This document shows positions 16,290-25,612 of a stretch of 64,000 nucleotides of DNA, piece by piece; position 1 is the stretch's first letter; each line of letters starts with the position of its first letter. Both the position numbers and the translations under genes were made by a program. The notes under the pieces are model-generated. The model had not been told where the DNA came from. It saw nothing but the letters and a program-made list of their open reading frames with translations, and ran no database searches. Location of the stretch: assembly GCA_013041925.1 (NCBI GenBank), contig JABDRB010000014.1, forward strand, positions 33,546 through 97,545, in the 5' to 3' direction. Origin of the DNA: Akkermansiaceae bacterium (GTDB taxonomy: Bacteria; Verrucomicrobiota; Verrucomicrobiia; Verrucomicrobiales; Akkermansiaceae).

Positions 16290-17903
16290 ATGCCACGCAT
16301 TCCACGCCTTCAACTCATTCTCTCGGCCTTATTTGTCATGGCCGTGCTCGTCGGCTATTGGCTAACTCGCACCCTCGAGCCACCAGAGGAGCAGACATCC
16401 CAACGTTCTGCTCAACCCGCAGCCCAAAACCGCCCATCTACACTAGCCCCTAATAAGCCGCTCACTCGCCCAGCACGCGGCACCCACCACGTTGCCCCTC
16501 AAGATGCCATACCCCGCTTCGCCATCGCCAACGAGCGTATCATACGCTTTAAAGACGAGTCCGCTTACCACAAGTTCCTTGCCAGCCTCAAGGACCGTGG
16601 ACTGCGATTACTAGGGAAGTCGGACCGCCTTCAGGCGGTCAGGTTTGGATGGAGTAATCCCTTCAGCCTCGGCGATATCGACGGTGCCGAGCTTGGCTAC
16701 AACTACCTCGTCACCCTACCGGTTCCGCCCAATGCCGAGGCACAGGCAGGCGCTGTGGGTTTTGGTCCAAATGCCCTGTCCTGGCTAGGGATCGACAACG
16801 ACAACACCCTATGGGGCAAGGGTGTCACCGTGGCTGTATTGGATTCCGGGGTCAACGACCACACTGCGCTGAATCGTGGCAACGGAAAGGTCACCCACAC
16901 CGTGCTGACGGAGCTTGCTGAGGGAGACACACAGCTCGGACACGGCACCGCGGTGGCATCGATCATCTCTGGCGACCATCCACGCACCCCAGGAGTAGCT
17001 CCAGCCTCTGACCTCTTATCCATCAGAATCACCGATGCACAAGGAAGCTCAGACTCCTTTACTTTAGCCGAAGGTATCCTGCTGGCCGCAGACTCGGGTG
17101 CAGACATCATCAACATCTCCATGGGCTCTTATGGTGATAGTGCGCTGGTGGCGGAGGCGGTCCAGTATGCACAAGGAAAAGGGGTCGTGATTGTTGCATC
17201 CTCCGGAAACGAGGGGATGGAGGCTATCGCCTACCCCGCCGCCTACGACGGAGTGATCGCTGTAGGTGCCGTAGAAGGAAATGGTTCCCACCTTCATTTT
17301 TCCAACAGCGGAGAAAATCTCGATATCTCAGCACCTGGATTTCAAGTGAGTGCCGCATGGGGAGAAGATCAACTCACCGCATTCTCAGGCACCTCGGCCA
17401 GTGCGCCATTTGTCAGCGGAGCCATCGCCGCGACGATGTCAGAGAACCCGCATATGACCGCCCAGCAGGCGGCCGACCTTGTCCTCCGTGTCACCAATGA
17501 CGCTGGCTACCCAGGTGACGACCCCGCCTATGGCAGCGGCATCCTCGCCTTGGATCGTGTCGCCGAAAGTGGTACGCCCGGAATTTATGACGCCGCCATT
17601 TCAAGTCAGTTTTTGATCCCAGCCGACGACGCGACCTTACTCCCTCAGGTTTTGGTCACCGTGCAAAATCAAGGCACTGAGACACTCATCAACAGCTTGG
17701 TCAACATCGTCAGCCCCAGTGGCACCCAAGAAGTTAACATCAGCAGCCTGGCACCTGGGCAGATTTACACCATCCGCGTGCCCGTCGCCATACCCTCCAA
17801 CGGCGACCCTGTATCCGTCAACTCTTCGGTGCAGAGCGCTGAGGTGGACAAAGACACACGCAACAACAGCCGAAGTGACAGCTTCGCTCAAGATCAGCCG
17901 TAA
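16290..17903 (+). CDS. Secreted or anchored subtilisin-like serine protease (S8)
   Basis: 537 residues from ATG 16290 (a TTG at 16281 is also in frame). A signal or anchor segment (LQLILSALFVMAVLVGYWL, about 6-25) is followed by a prosegment-like region and a catalytic domain. The catalytic triad is Asp185 (VAVLDSGVND), His218 (LGHGTAVASI) and Ser369 (SGTSASAPFVSG), with the oxyanion Asn near 307 (ASSGNEG). The last 110 residues resemble a CARDB/Ig-like domain (VTVQNQGTETLINSLVNIVSPSG). It converges with the prepilin-like genes. Substrate unknown. Confidence 0.92.
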   Translation: MPRIPRLQLILSALFVMAVLVGYWLTRTLEPPEEQTSQRSAQPAAQNRPSTLAPNKPLTRPARGTHHVAPQDAIPRFAIANERIIRFKDESAYHKFLASLKDRGLRLLGKSDRLQAVRFGWSNPFSLGDIDGAELGYNYLVTLPVPPNAEAQAGAVGFGPNALSWLGIDNDNTLWGKGVTVAVLDSGVNDHTALNRGNGKVTHTVLTELAEGDTQLGHGTAVASIISGDHPRTPGVAPASDLLSIRITDAQGSSDSFTLAEGILLAADSGADIINISMGSYGDSALVAEAVQYAQGKGVVIVASSGNEGMEAIAYPAAYDGVIAVGAVEGNGSHLHFSNSGENLDISAPGFQVSAAWGEDQLTAFSGTSASAPFVSGAIAATMSENPHMTAQQAADLVLRVTNDAGYPGDDPAYGSGILALDRVAESGTPGIYDAAISSQFLIPADDATLLPQVLVTVQNQGTETLINSLVNIVSPSGTQEVNISSLAPGQIYTIRVPVAIPSNGDPVSVNSSVQSAEVDKDTRNNSRSDSFAQDQP

Positions 17904-17950
17904 CAGTAAAACTACCCAGCAAATCCTTCCACAAGAGAATGGACGCTTGT

Positions 17951-18916
17951 TTACGGCCTCGGTGTGGTGATCAGCTTCGAGTAATGGTAACTGTGCTTTT
18001 TCACCAAATCCTCACGCGAGATACCCGATTTTTTGGCCAAGGCAAGCCCGCGATCGGTCAGCACGGTGATACTCACCTCGACCCCGACGATGCTGCCTTG
18101 TTCAATCTCCGTTGAATTTGGACCAATGGCTTCGACCTTGTTTCCTTTCAAACGAAATTCCTGATAGCCGCCACTGTCGTCCTGCATCAGTGTGACCCGC
18201 TCGATCTGGTTAAAATCGTCCGCAGCGTCGTTTGGTGTGCCATTGTCATCCACATACTCGACCAAAAACGTCACCGTGAACTCATAGACATTTTCCACGA
18301 GAAAATTCGCCGCAGCCAAGCCATCCGATGCAAAGTTTGTCTGATATGTCGACTGGAGATCATCCACAGCGAGCAAACCGGGGTTGCTGTCCACACCAAA
18401 CGTCTCATCGGGATTCACGAGATGGCGATAGAACGAAAACACCGCATGCTTTTCATCGTCGGTATCACCTATTTGGTCTCTGAATACAAGTCGGTAACTC
18501 ACCGCGGAAACATCACCTCCATCATCCTCGCCCACCACGCCAACATTTCCATTGTAACGATCCGTTGCGCTCGTAAAAAAAAGAAGTTGGGCTCGATTTG
18601 TGATTTGCCCATCCTTCCCCGTTGGCCCTGTAGAATCTGAAGTACCAGACTCTGAATCCACCCCCGCATACAACCACTCATAAGCATTTCCATCTCTGCG
18701 CGAGACCATGCTTTCTAAATCCTTGGCAATGGTTTCAAGCGCCTCTTTCGCCTGACGCGATGCCCTCACTTCATTTCTACTATCGCGATACGTATCCATG
18801 GAAACACCCGTCATATAAACAAGCACCCCGAGAAGCACCACGGTGATTGCCATCGCCACAAGAAGTTCAATGAGGGTAAATCCCGTGCGGAGATGCTGCA
18901 GTCTGTTGATTTTCAT
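17951..18916 (-). CDS. Prepilin-like protein (GspJ-like; resembles Verru_Chthon cassette protein C)
   Basis: 321 residues. A type III (prepilin) signal is clear: LRTG|FTLIELLVAMAITVVLLGVLVY, cleavage after Gly13 with Glu at +5. The following TM/helix continues into an amphipathic region (RNEVRASRQAKEALETIAKDLESMVSRRDG) typical of minor pseudopilins of the GspJ type. Presumably processed by a prepilin peptidase and assembled at the inner membrane. Last of three consecutive prepilin-like genes in one direction. Assignment to the Verrucomicrobia-specific cassette families is from memory of their layout. Confidence 0.82.
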   Translation of the reverse strand: MKINRLQHLRTGFTLIELLVAMAITVVLLGVLVYMTGVSMDTYRDSRNEVRASRQAKEALETIAKDLESMVSRRDGNAYEWLYAGVDSESGTSDSTGPTGKDGQITNRAQLLFFTSATDRYNGNVGVVGEDDGGDVSAVSYRLVFRDQIGDTDDEKHAVFSFYRHLVNPDETFGVDSNPGLLAVDDLQSTYQTNFASDGLAAANFLVENVYEFTVTFLVEYVDDNGTPNDAADDFNQIERVTLMQDDSGGYQEFRLKGNKVEAIGPNSTEIEQGSIVGVEVSITVLTDRGLALAKKSGISREDLVKKHSYHYSKLITTPRP

Positions 18917-18949
18917 CGATATTGAAATGGGTAGGATTAAAATAATGAT

Positions 18950-19720
18950 CTAGCGTCGGATGGCCATGTTTCTTGTAAACACAGGCTTCCCTACGGCATC
19001 AGGATGACCATCACCATCATCATCCGTCAGGCTGAAGTTTTCTATAGCGGCATAAAGACTACTCTTCATCACGTAAAATTCAGCCTGAAAAGTAAGCACT
19101 GCCTCTAGGTAGTCTGTGTCCGTGGACGTCACGGTATCCGTAGTAGGATCAATAATCTGACCCAGTTGATCCGTAAGCTCCAATTCACCATCATCATTGA
19201 AGATCAGTTGATTTATCCGGACGTAGAACACGCGCCCCACGACCATACCGAGGGCTAACTCATCCTCCACTTTGCTATCGTCCCATCTCCTCACTACAGA
19301 CTGCACCACATAGTCTTCGCCTGGGATTTGTTTCGCTCTATCCGTCTGTGGCTCGAGCGTGCCATCCTCGTGAACGCTCGCTGGATCACCACGATACTGG
19401 TAAAGTAAAATGACATCTTCCTTATCCGCACCTCCAGACCCCTTGATCCATTCGTAGGCTTTTTCAAATGAGGTCGCATAATCTGTTGCCTCATCGCCCG
19501 CGCGTAGCACACTGAGCTCATACTCAAGCGTCGTGGCAAGTCGTTTCACCTCCTTCGCGGACATGGATTTACGGATCCCTTGAACGGCGGGGCCAAAGGC
19601 GGCAAGAAAGGCCGTGATCATAATCGTGATGATCCCCATCGCGATGACAGTTTCCACGAGCGTAAAACCCTGCCGACCACGACGTGGCTGGGAGCGATGC
19701 ATTGAATAAAGGTATTTCAT
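18950..19720 (-). CDS. Prepilin-like protein (GspI/PilV-like; resembles Verru_Chthon cassette protein B)
   Basis: 256 residues with prepilin signal RRGRQG|FTLVETVIAMGIITIMITAFLAAFGP, cleavage after Gly and Glu at +5. The leader is about 18 residues. The C-terminal part is acidic and contains LTDDDGDGHPDAVGKP, reminiscent of a calcium-binding loop. It sits between the two other prepilin-like genes, with 42 bp upstream and 33 bp downstream, so the three are likely one transcript. Confidence 0.8.
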   Translation of the reverse strand: MKYLYSMHRSQPRRGRQGFTLVETVIAMGIITIMITAFLAAFGPAVQGIRKSMSAKEVKRLATTLEYELSVLRAGDEATDYATSFEKAYEWIKGSGGADKEDVILLYQYRGDPASVHEDGTLEPQTDRAKQIPGEDYVVQSVVRRWDDSKVEDELALGMVVGRVFYVRINQLIFNDDGELELTDQLGQIIDPTTDTVTSTDTDYLEAVLTFQAEFYVMKSSLYAAIENFSLTDDDGDGHPDAVGKPVFTRNMAIRR

Positions 19721-19762
19721 GGCGGTGTGTTTCTAAAAAAAAATCAATCGCGGGGCCCAAGC

Positions 19763-20461
19763 TTAACTCGAAGGCTCAATCTGCTCAGGATGACGGAACA
19801 GGGAGGTTCGGCCACTGCGCCAGATGACAAAACCACCGAGGTTTTTTGCATTACCTGACGTCGCGACCGGTTCATCAGCTCCTGGGGGAAGAGTCGCCGC
19901 TTGCACGACAAAGCGCGGCACATCATTGCCATCGGCTTCTGGGCTCGCGATCATCCCCTCAGCATTATATTCATAAACATAACAGGTGGTCTCACTTTTT
20001 CCTGGCAACTCGACCGAGACCGTTTCAAGCGTAATCGCCGAAGTCTCACTCAGCCGTTTGATAAAATAAACCCCTTTGGGCAAACTGCTACCCCGTGAAG
20101 CCGTAGTCCATTCATCATCATCCAGGTCATCAGGAGTATCCTTGTCATCCGACACATACTGAACCACCATGTACCGCAGGAAGCGCTCACGGTGGAATTC
20201 GTCATCACGATCATTTTGCCCGTGAACCAACACACGGGTTCGGACCCCCTTACCAACAGCCATCGCGCGAGCCTCCGCAAAGATCGCTTCGGCAATCGGT
20301 AATCCTGCGCTGACACCACTCGCCTTAGAAAGATTTTTCAAACCCAGCGTCCCCATGGTCAGCATGACGGATATAATCGCAATAACCACCAACAGTTCCA
20401 CAAGTGTGAATGCGGGAGCCACCCAGAATGGTGGTCGGCTTTGAGGCGTGTGATGTTTCAT
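19763..20461 (-). CDS. Prepilin-like protein (GspH-like; resembles Verru_Chthon cassette protein D)
   Basis: 232 residues with prepilin segment VAPA|FTLVELLVVIAIISVMLTMGTLGL. The -1 residue is Ala rather than the usual Gly, which prepilin peptidases tolerate less well. The region GLPIAEAIFAEARAMAVGKGVRTRVLVHG matches the GspH/FimT pattern of a long helix followed by a beta region. First of the three-gene set. The large partner protein (cassette protein A) expected in such cassettes is not seen adjacent. Confidence 0.82.
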   Translation of the reverse strand: MKHHTPQSRPPFWVAPAFTLVELLVVIAIISVMLTMGTLGLKNLSKASGVSAGLPIAEAIFAEARAMAVGKGVRTRVLVHGQNDRDDEFHRERFLRYMVVQYVSDDKDTPDDLDDDEWTTASRGSSLPKGVYFIKRLSETSAITLETVSVELPGKSETTCYVYEYNAEGMIASPEADGNDVPRFVVQAATLPPGADEPVATSGNAKNLGGFVIWRSGRTSLFRHPEQIEPSS

Positions 20462-20637
20462 GGTTACGGGAGAAGTTACGGGGTTTCCAACGTGATGGAA
20501 GCTCCTTTTTCAAACCAGTAACCTATTTCCCAGCCCAGCGCAAGAATTCAATGTAAATACAGAGGCCTGATGGGTCGTTTGTCAGCATCTCAGGCATTCA
20601 ACCCGTAACTCACCCCAGATTCCGCGACCCGTAAGGA

Positions 20638-20869
20638 TCAATCCTGAATCGCTACATCCCTGATCCCAGCGCCTGCAAGGCAGTTCAGCACATCGATGTA
20701 GCGCTGCTGAATGGTGGAGGTGACGAGAAAAAATATCAGCAGAAAAAAACAAACATCAATAAGCGACGATATATCTAACTCCGGATCGTCTGGCGTGAGG
20801 GCATCTTCGTGGGGGATGGCGTCGGATCCGTTTCATGGCTTCAACCATGAGACGCACAAGCTCAACCAT
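20638..20869 (-). pseudogene. exbD: Decayed exbD (biopolymer transport protein) with frameshift and internal deletion
   Basis: Frame 20832-20638 encodes the ExbD membrane signature ELDISSLIDVCFFLLIFF (the conserved membrane Asp is kept) and VTSTIQ, then jumps directly to RYIDVLNCLAGAGIRDV and a stop. The latter normally forms the C-terminal end of ExbD, so most of the periplasmic domain is missing. The apparent start, MKRIRRHP (ATG 20836, or 20869 for a longer version), is in another frame. Removing one base from the C5 run at 20811-20815 would join the two frames. About 65-75 residues would result against about 130 in the family. Confidence 0.7.
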
Positions 20870-20894
20870 TCCTTAGAATAAATAAACCCACACC

Positions 20895-21020
20895 CTAATC
20901 AACATCAACGACCTCAAGATGATGCCGTAATTCTTTGGCATAGCTAATTGCTTTCTCGAACGCTTTTAACGGCCTGATTCTCAGACCCGATGCCCAGGTT
21001 ACGCCACGATCGACTTCTTT
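20895..21020 (-). other. Short open coding-like remnant upstream of the exbD remnant
   Basis: A 41-codon open frame without a start codon (a TAG precedes it) ends in a helix-like tail, AFEKAISYAKELRHHLEVV. It stops 26 bp before the exbD remnant in the same direction. The position is where an exbB 3' end would lie, but the residues do not identify it. It may be the end of a deleted gene, or chance. The rest of the 20462-21068 gap shows no other coding signal. Confidence 0.2.
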
Positions 21021-21068
21021 CTATAAAAAAATCATGTTCATCTCACAAAATCAATCCACTATCACCCT

Positions 21069-23354
21069 ATGAAAAACCTTCGTGAGCGCATCCGCTCGAT
21101 GATGAAATCACCCGATTACCGACCTCTGAACAAATCAGAGTTCGCACGCGCCCTGAGCCTCAAACCCAACGAACGCTCAGAACTCCGAGCCGAACTCCTC
21201 CGACTCGAAAACAAAGGACGTATCGTCCGCGGAAAAAAAGGCCGCTTCTCACTCCGCGAAAAATCCGGTGGCAAAGGTGGCAAAGGCACATCCGCGCCCG
21301 GCGCCCTCCTCATCGGCACCCTCCGCTTCCAAAACTCTGGCCACGCATGGTTCTACCCCGATGCCAACGATAGCACCAACGAGGCCGCCGGCATGGATCT
21401 CAAAAAATTTAGCCGCATCTTTGTCTCTTCCACCAAAACATCCACCGCGATGAATGGCGACCACGTTGCCGTCCGCGTCGATCGCATCGGCCAGCCCGAC
21501 TGGACGAAACACCGCAAAGGCCGCAACCAAAAAGCCGCCGGCATGGCCAAACCTGCCGACGAAGCCGCAGGCTACGTCGAAAAAATTATCTCCCGTGGCA
21601 TGGCCCGCATCATCGGCACTTATTTCCGCCAAGGAAAATTCGCCCACGTCCAACCCAACGACCTCAAAATCCCAGATGTCAATATCGAGAGGAATTCACT
21701 CCCACGCGACAAAAAAGACGGCCCCAAATCCGGCCAAATCGTCGCCGTGGAACTCACCCGATGGGATAACCCGAACTCCAAGCCGCTCGGCCGCGTCACC
21801 GAGGTCTTAGGATGGCCAGACACCCCCGGCATCGATATGCTCGCCATCGTTCATAAACACGGACTGCGTGATGAATTTCCCGATCAGGTGCTGGACGAAG
21901 CCAAGGCTTTCGGCAACTCCGTTTCCAAAAATGATACCGTCGACCGAGACGACTGGCGTGACCTCCCAGTCATCACCATCGACCCCCACGACGCCAAGGA
22001 CTTTGATGATGCCATCAGTGTCCAGAAAATGTCCAACGGCGGCTGGCAACTCGCCGTTCATATCGCAGACGTCTCCCACTACGTCAAACCCGGCAGCGCA
22101 CTCGATAAAGAAGCTCGCGAACGCGGCAACTCGACCTACATGGCCGACCGCGTCCTGCCTATGATTCCACGCGAGCTCTCCAATCACCTCTGCTCACTGA
22201 TGCCTGGCGTCGACCGCCTCACCCAGTGCTGCCTGATGAAAATCAACAAGGAGGGACAAATCCGCTCCTCCCGCTTCACCCGTGCCGTGATCCACTCCGG
22301 CCGCCGATTCACCTACGAGCAAGTCCAAGACATCCTCACCAAACCCGACCGAGAAACCTCCAAGCTCTTTCCCGACGAGGATCCCAAGATCATCGCCATG
22401 CTCCACGAGGCATGGTCGCTCGCCTCACTGCTCCGCAAACGGCGTTTTGAAAACGGCGCATTAGATCTCGATATGGCCGAGGTCAATGTCTTGTTAAACG
22501 ACGAAGGAACCCCCACCGACATAGTCAAAAGCGAGTACAACGAGTCCCACCAACTCATTGAGGAGTTCATGCTCGTCGCCAACGAAGCCACCGCCAAGAC
22601 CCTCAAAAATCGATCGCAAAACACGATCTACCGCATCCACGAGGACCCCGACCCCGACCGACTCAACGAATACGCAGAACTTGCACGCCTGCATGGATAC
22701 AAACCCGGCAACCTTACCAATAAAAAACATATCCAACAATTACTCAACGATGCCAAAGGCAGCATCGAGGAACACGCCATCAAGATCGGTTTACTCAAAT
22801 CACTCAAGCGAGCCGCTTATTTCCAAGACCCTCTCGGTCACTACGGCCTTTCCAAAGCCAACTACTGCCATTTCACCTCACCCATCCGCCGCTACGCCGA
22901 CCTCGTCGTCCACCGCGGTCTGCAAAGGAACCTCGGCAACCCACCCAAACACCTCGATAAAACACCCCCACCAGGCGAGATCGCCCAGATCGCGCTGCAT
23001 ATCTCGGAAACCGAACGCACCAGCGCCGAGGCCGAAAACGAATCGCGGCGGCTCAAAATGCTCCAGTATCTCCATATCTGTTCCCTCAAGGAGGACCCAC
23101 CTGTATTCAACACCGTCGTTACCGACGTTCGTCACTTCGGCCTCTTTGTCGAGGCCATCGATATCATGACCAAAGGTCTCATCAAAACCGAGGACTTTCC
23201 CGAAGGTGAGTGGCGCTTCGAAGAAAACCTCGTCCGGTTCACAGGACCCCATGGAAAAAAGTTCACCGTCGGCGAGCAGTACCCATGCCTCGTCGCCAAC
23301 GTCGATATGGAACGACAAATGGTCGACTTCAAGTTTACCGAGGCTTCACCATGA
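21069..23354 (+). CDS. rnr: Ribonuclease R (RNB-family 3'-5' exoribonuclease)
   Basis: 761 residues. The N-terminal winged helix (PLNKSEFARALSLKPNERSELRAELLRLENKGRIVRGKKGRFSL, about 20-62) and cold-shock-like RNA-binding regions are followed by the RNB catalytic domain (ITIDPHDAKDFDDAISV, about 297-313, with the clustered metal-binding Asp residues). FTSPIRRYADLVVHR follows near 600, and an S1 domain sits at the C-terminus (VVTDVRHFGLFVEAIDIMTKGLIKTEDF). Degrades structured RNA processively. Stands alone, with upstream gene remnants and a sulfatase converging downstream. Confidence 0.95.
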   Translation: MKNLRERIRSMMKSPDYRPLNKSEFARALSLKPNERSELRAELLRLENKGRIVRGKKGRFSLREKSGGKGGKGTSAPGALLIGTLRFQNSGHAWFYPDANDSTNEAAGMDLKKFSRIFVSSTKTSTAMNGDHVAVRVDRIGQPDWTKHRKGRNQKAAGMAKPADEAAGYVEKIISRGMARIIGTYFRQGKFAHVQPNDLKIPDVNIERNSLPRDKKDGPKSGQIVAVELTRWDNPNSKPLGRVTEVLGWPDTPGIDMLAIVHKHGLRDEFPDQVLDEAKAFGNSVSKNDTVDRDDWRDLPVITIDPHDAKDFDDAISVQKMSNGGWQLAVHIADVSHYVKPGSALDKEARERGNSTYMADRVLPMIPRELSNHLCSLMPGVDRLTQCCLMKINKEGQIRSSRFTRAVIHSGRRFTYEQVQDILTKPDRETSKLFPDEDPKIIAMLHEAWSLASLLRKRRFENGALDLDMAEVNVLLNDEGTPTDIVKSEYNESHQLIEEFMLVANEATAKTLKNRSQNTIYRIHEDPDPDRLNEYAELARLHGYKPGNLTNKKHIQQLLNDAKGSIEEHAIKIGLLKSLKRAAYFQDPLGHYGLSKANYCHFTSPIRRYADLVVHRGLQRNLGNPPKHLDKTPPPGEIAQIALHISETERTSAEAENESRRLKMLQYLHICSLKEDPPVFNTVVTDVRHFGLFVEAIDIMTKGLIKTEDFPEGEWRFEENLVRFTGPHGKKFTVGEQYPCLVANVDMERQMVDFKFTEASP

Positions 23355-23579
23355 TCCACCCCAGCAGAACTCACCCCATCATGGCACAAGGTCACCGACT
23401 AAGCATCACTTGAGATAATACAGGTCGGATCTTTCACACCCTTCGCCACGGTCTTGGAAATGAAGTGGAGCACGAACTCAGGAATCACTCATCGGGTGCG
23501 CAGCCATGGAAATTGAATTCATAGGCTTTTTACTTCTGCTCATCCTCGCCATTGATCATCAACCCGCATCGATACCTGA

Positions 23580-25133
23580 CTAGGATGAATCTGGTGGGGC
23601 TCCACCGTCCTTTGATGGGTCACTCATGGGTGACAAACGAATCGGCCCAGGGTGATTGATCTTAGCGGCCATCTTGGCTGTTCCTGGAAATTCGGCGTGC
23701 GGGTTCTGAGCGCCATGCTTGGCGCTCATAGGGATAATTTTGCCATCGACGATGCGCGGAGGATCTCGGCGATCGGGAGTCGGGTTCTTGGGGATCGTGT
23801 CTCCTGTTTGTTCGGTCCACTGCGCGAGCAACTGGCGGGCATGATGCAGGGAGCTTGCATAGGCTGGGTGATTGGCGAGATTACGCAGTTGGTAGGGGTC
23901 GCGAGACATCTGAAAGAGTTGTTCCGCGGGGCATGGGTTGGCAAAAATCTGCTGCTGGTGTGGTAAGGTTTCGCCTGCCACATGGGCACTCCATAATTCC
24001 TTGCCCGAGACATAAGACTGATCCGACTCATGTCCTAGGTTCGGGATATGGGGGTAGTTATTTTTAATGTAGAGGTAGTCGCCGAAGCGCACCATGCGTT
24101 CATGACTCTGGTAAACGTGCCAGTTGTGCTCGGCGAAGACCACATCGCGTGTTGTCGCACTAGGATCTTTCAGAATGGGCACAAAGCTTTGCCCTTGAAT
24201 CGATGCTGGGATGTTAACCCCAGCCAGCTCAAGGCAGGTCGCACTCAGGTCGATCACGCTGATCAGGCTGCCGGTCACCGCAGGTGTCTTGATCATGGCG
24301 GGGTAATGGACGACCCAAGGCGTCTTGATCCCGCTGTCATAGAGGTAAGTTTTATCGCGGGGAAACGGGCGACCATTGTCGGTTGCAACAACGATGAGGG
24401 TATTGTCCAGAACTCCCTGACGCTTCAACTCCTCAGTGATTTGACCGATGTAGTAGTCATAGCGACTCACTTCATGATAATACTTGGCAAGATCCTCACG
24501 GACAGCTGGAGTATCCACAAGATAGGGAGGAACGATGATGTCATCTGGGTCATAAATCGGTGCCTTATCATCGATGTGCCAACTACGATGTCCATCATAG
24601 GAGGCAAAAAAGAAAAAGAAGGGTTTGTCCTTGGGTCGATTTCTGACAAGCCCCAGCCAATCCTCAGAACCACTGGCGCCCCCGCCAGAAGTCATGGCAT
24701 CAAACGCTCGGTCTTCGAAGTCATCAAACATATGATTTTTCCCAGAAAGAACGGTGTAGTAGCCTGCCTGACGAAGCAGCTCGGGAAAACGGATTTGGGT
24801 GTCAGGTAACTGCGAGTGGAGTTCAGGTGCGCCTGTGTTGTGAGGGTATCGGCCGGTGATGATGCTGCAGCGCGATGGGCTACAGCTACTCGTCGTCAGG
24901 TAGGCATTATCGAATCGTATCCCCTGATTGGCTAAGGCATCAATATGTGCCGTTTGGATGACGGGGTTCCCATAACATCCAAAATCTTCCTGAGACATGT
25001 CATCGGAGATGAAGAAAACGATGTTCGGTCTCGATTTATCGGCAAGTGCATTTGTTTCCGCTGTCGCGACCAAGCTGGTGGCATAACATAGAAAGCCGAT
25101 GATGGATAAATAGATCAATTTTTTCATGTTCAT
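23580..25133 (-). CDS. Secreted S1-family sulfatase
   Basis: 517 residues with a signal peptide (about 1-26, LIYLSIIGFLCYATSLVATAETNA). The formylglycine site is SSCSPSRCS with Cys84 in the C-x-P-x-R motif, so an FGE-type maturase is required and is not in this window. Metal-binding NIVFFISDD (Asp44/45), GRYPHN and TDNGRPFPRDK complete the arylsulfatase core. The start may be either Met in MNMKK. It likely removes sulfate from algal or host polysaccharides, in keeping with the neighbouring esterases. Substrate specificity cannot be read. Confidence 0.93.
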   Translation of the reverse strand: MNMKKLIYLSIIGFLCYATSLVATAETNALADKSRPNIVFFISDDMSQEDFGCYGNPVIQTAHIDALANQGIRFDNAYLTTSSCSPSRCSIITGRYPHNTGAPELHSQLPDTQIRFPELLRQAGYYTVLSGKNHMFDDFEDRAFDAMTSGGGASGSEDWLGLVRNRPKDKPFFFFFASYDGHRSWHIDDKAPIYDPDDIIVPPYLVDTPAVREDLAKYYHEVSRYDYYIGQITEELKRQGVLDNTLIVVATDNGRPFPRDKTYLYDSGIKTPWVVHYPAMIKTPAVTGSLISVIDLSATCLELAGVNIPASIQGQSFVPILKDPSATTRDVVFAEHNWHVYQSHERMVRFGDYLYIKNNYPHIPNLGHESDQSYVSGKELWSAHVAGETLPHQQQIFANPCPAEQLFQMSRDPYQLRNLANHPAYASSLHHARQLLAQWTEQTGDTIPKNPTPDRRDPPRIVDGKIIPMSAKHGAQNPHAEFPGTAKMAAKINHPGPIRLSPMSDPSKDGGAPPDSS

Positions 25134-25311
25134 GATACTGCTAGAGATTTGTTTTTTGGGGCATGATGATCGGATCGGCTGTCATGGCGAAGATAGGGGG
25201 TTGGGTGTCGTATCCCCATGAGCTCAGCACTTTGGTGCTGGCAATGATCTTGTCAAATACGCGGCAGTAATCAATCGAATAAACGAATCAAGTAGAGCCC
25301 TCTATTACGGT

Positions 25312-25599
25312 TCATCCAGCCTGCTTCTGGATCAGCTTGATAGACTCCAAAGCAAATCGTTTCCCGAGTTCGACGAATCCAGATTTGTTGTCGTGCAGGT
25401 CATTTTGGGTACTACTCTGAGCATCCTTCACGACCATCACCTTGCCCAACTCACTCCCGACAGTTGGCACAAATGACAACTTTTCATTTAATCCTGCCAT
25501 GTTGGATGGCCCTGAAAGAATGGAGATGTGCTAGCCATCATCTGCGAATGAAAATATTGATAAGGCCATCCAAAGGGTGCTCAGATCGTTAAACCTCAT
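25312..25599 (-). pseudogene. Decayed SASA-type (sialate O-acetylesterase-like) esterase
   Basis: From ATG 25599 a signal-like start (MRFNDLSTLWMALSIFSFA) runs into a TAG at 25533-25531. In the same frame it continues HISILSGPSNMAG, which matches the GQSNMAG nucleophile block with Gln changed to Pro. A stretch SFVPTVGSELGKVMVVKDAQ typical of the family comes next. The frame then goes straight to the usual C-terminal end (ELGKRFALESIKLIQ). The central catalytic domain, about 150 residues or more, is deleted. It lies 13 bp downstream of an intact paralogue. A start at 25500 could give a 62-residue peptide, unlikely to be functional. Confidence 0.7.
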
Positions 25600-25612
25600 G
25601 GTTTTTTGACCG

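Noticed and set aside
23508..23582. 24-codon plus-strand frame with a hydrophobic stretch after RNase R
   Set aside because: Too short to judge, no ribosome site, and it runs into the convergent sulfatase gene.
25180..25205. Similarity between GCTGTCATGGC...ATAGGGG here and near 58945-58968
   Set aside because: About 20 bases with several mismatches and only two copies; compatible with chance.
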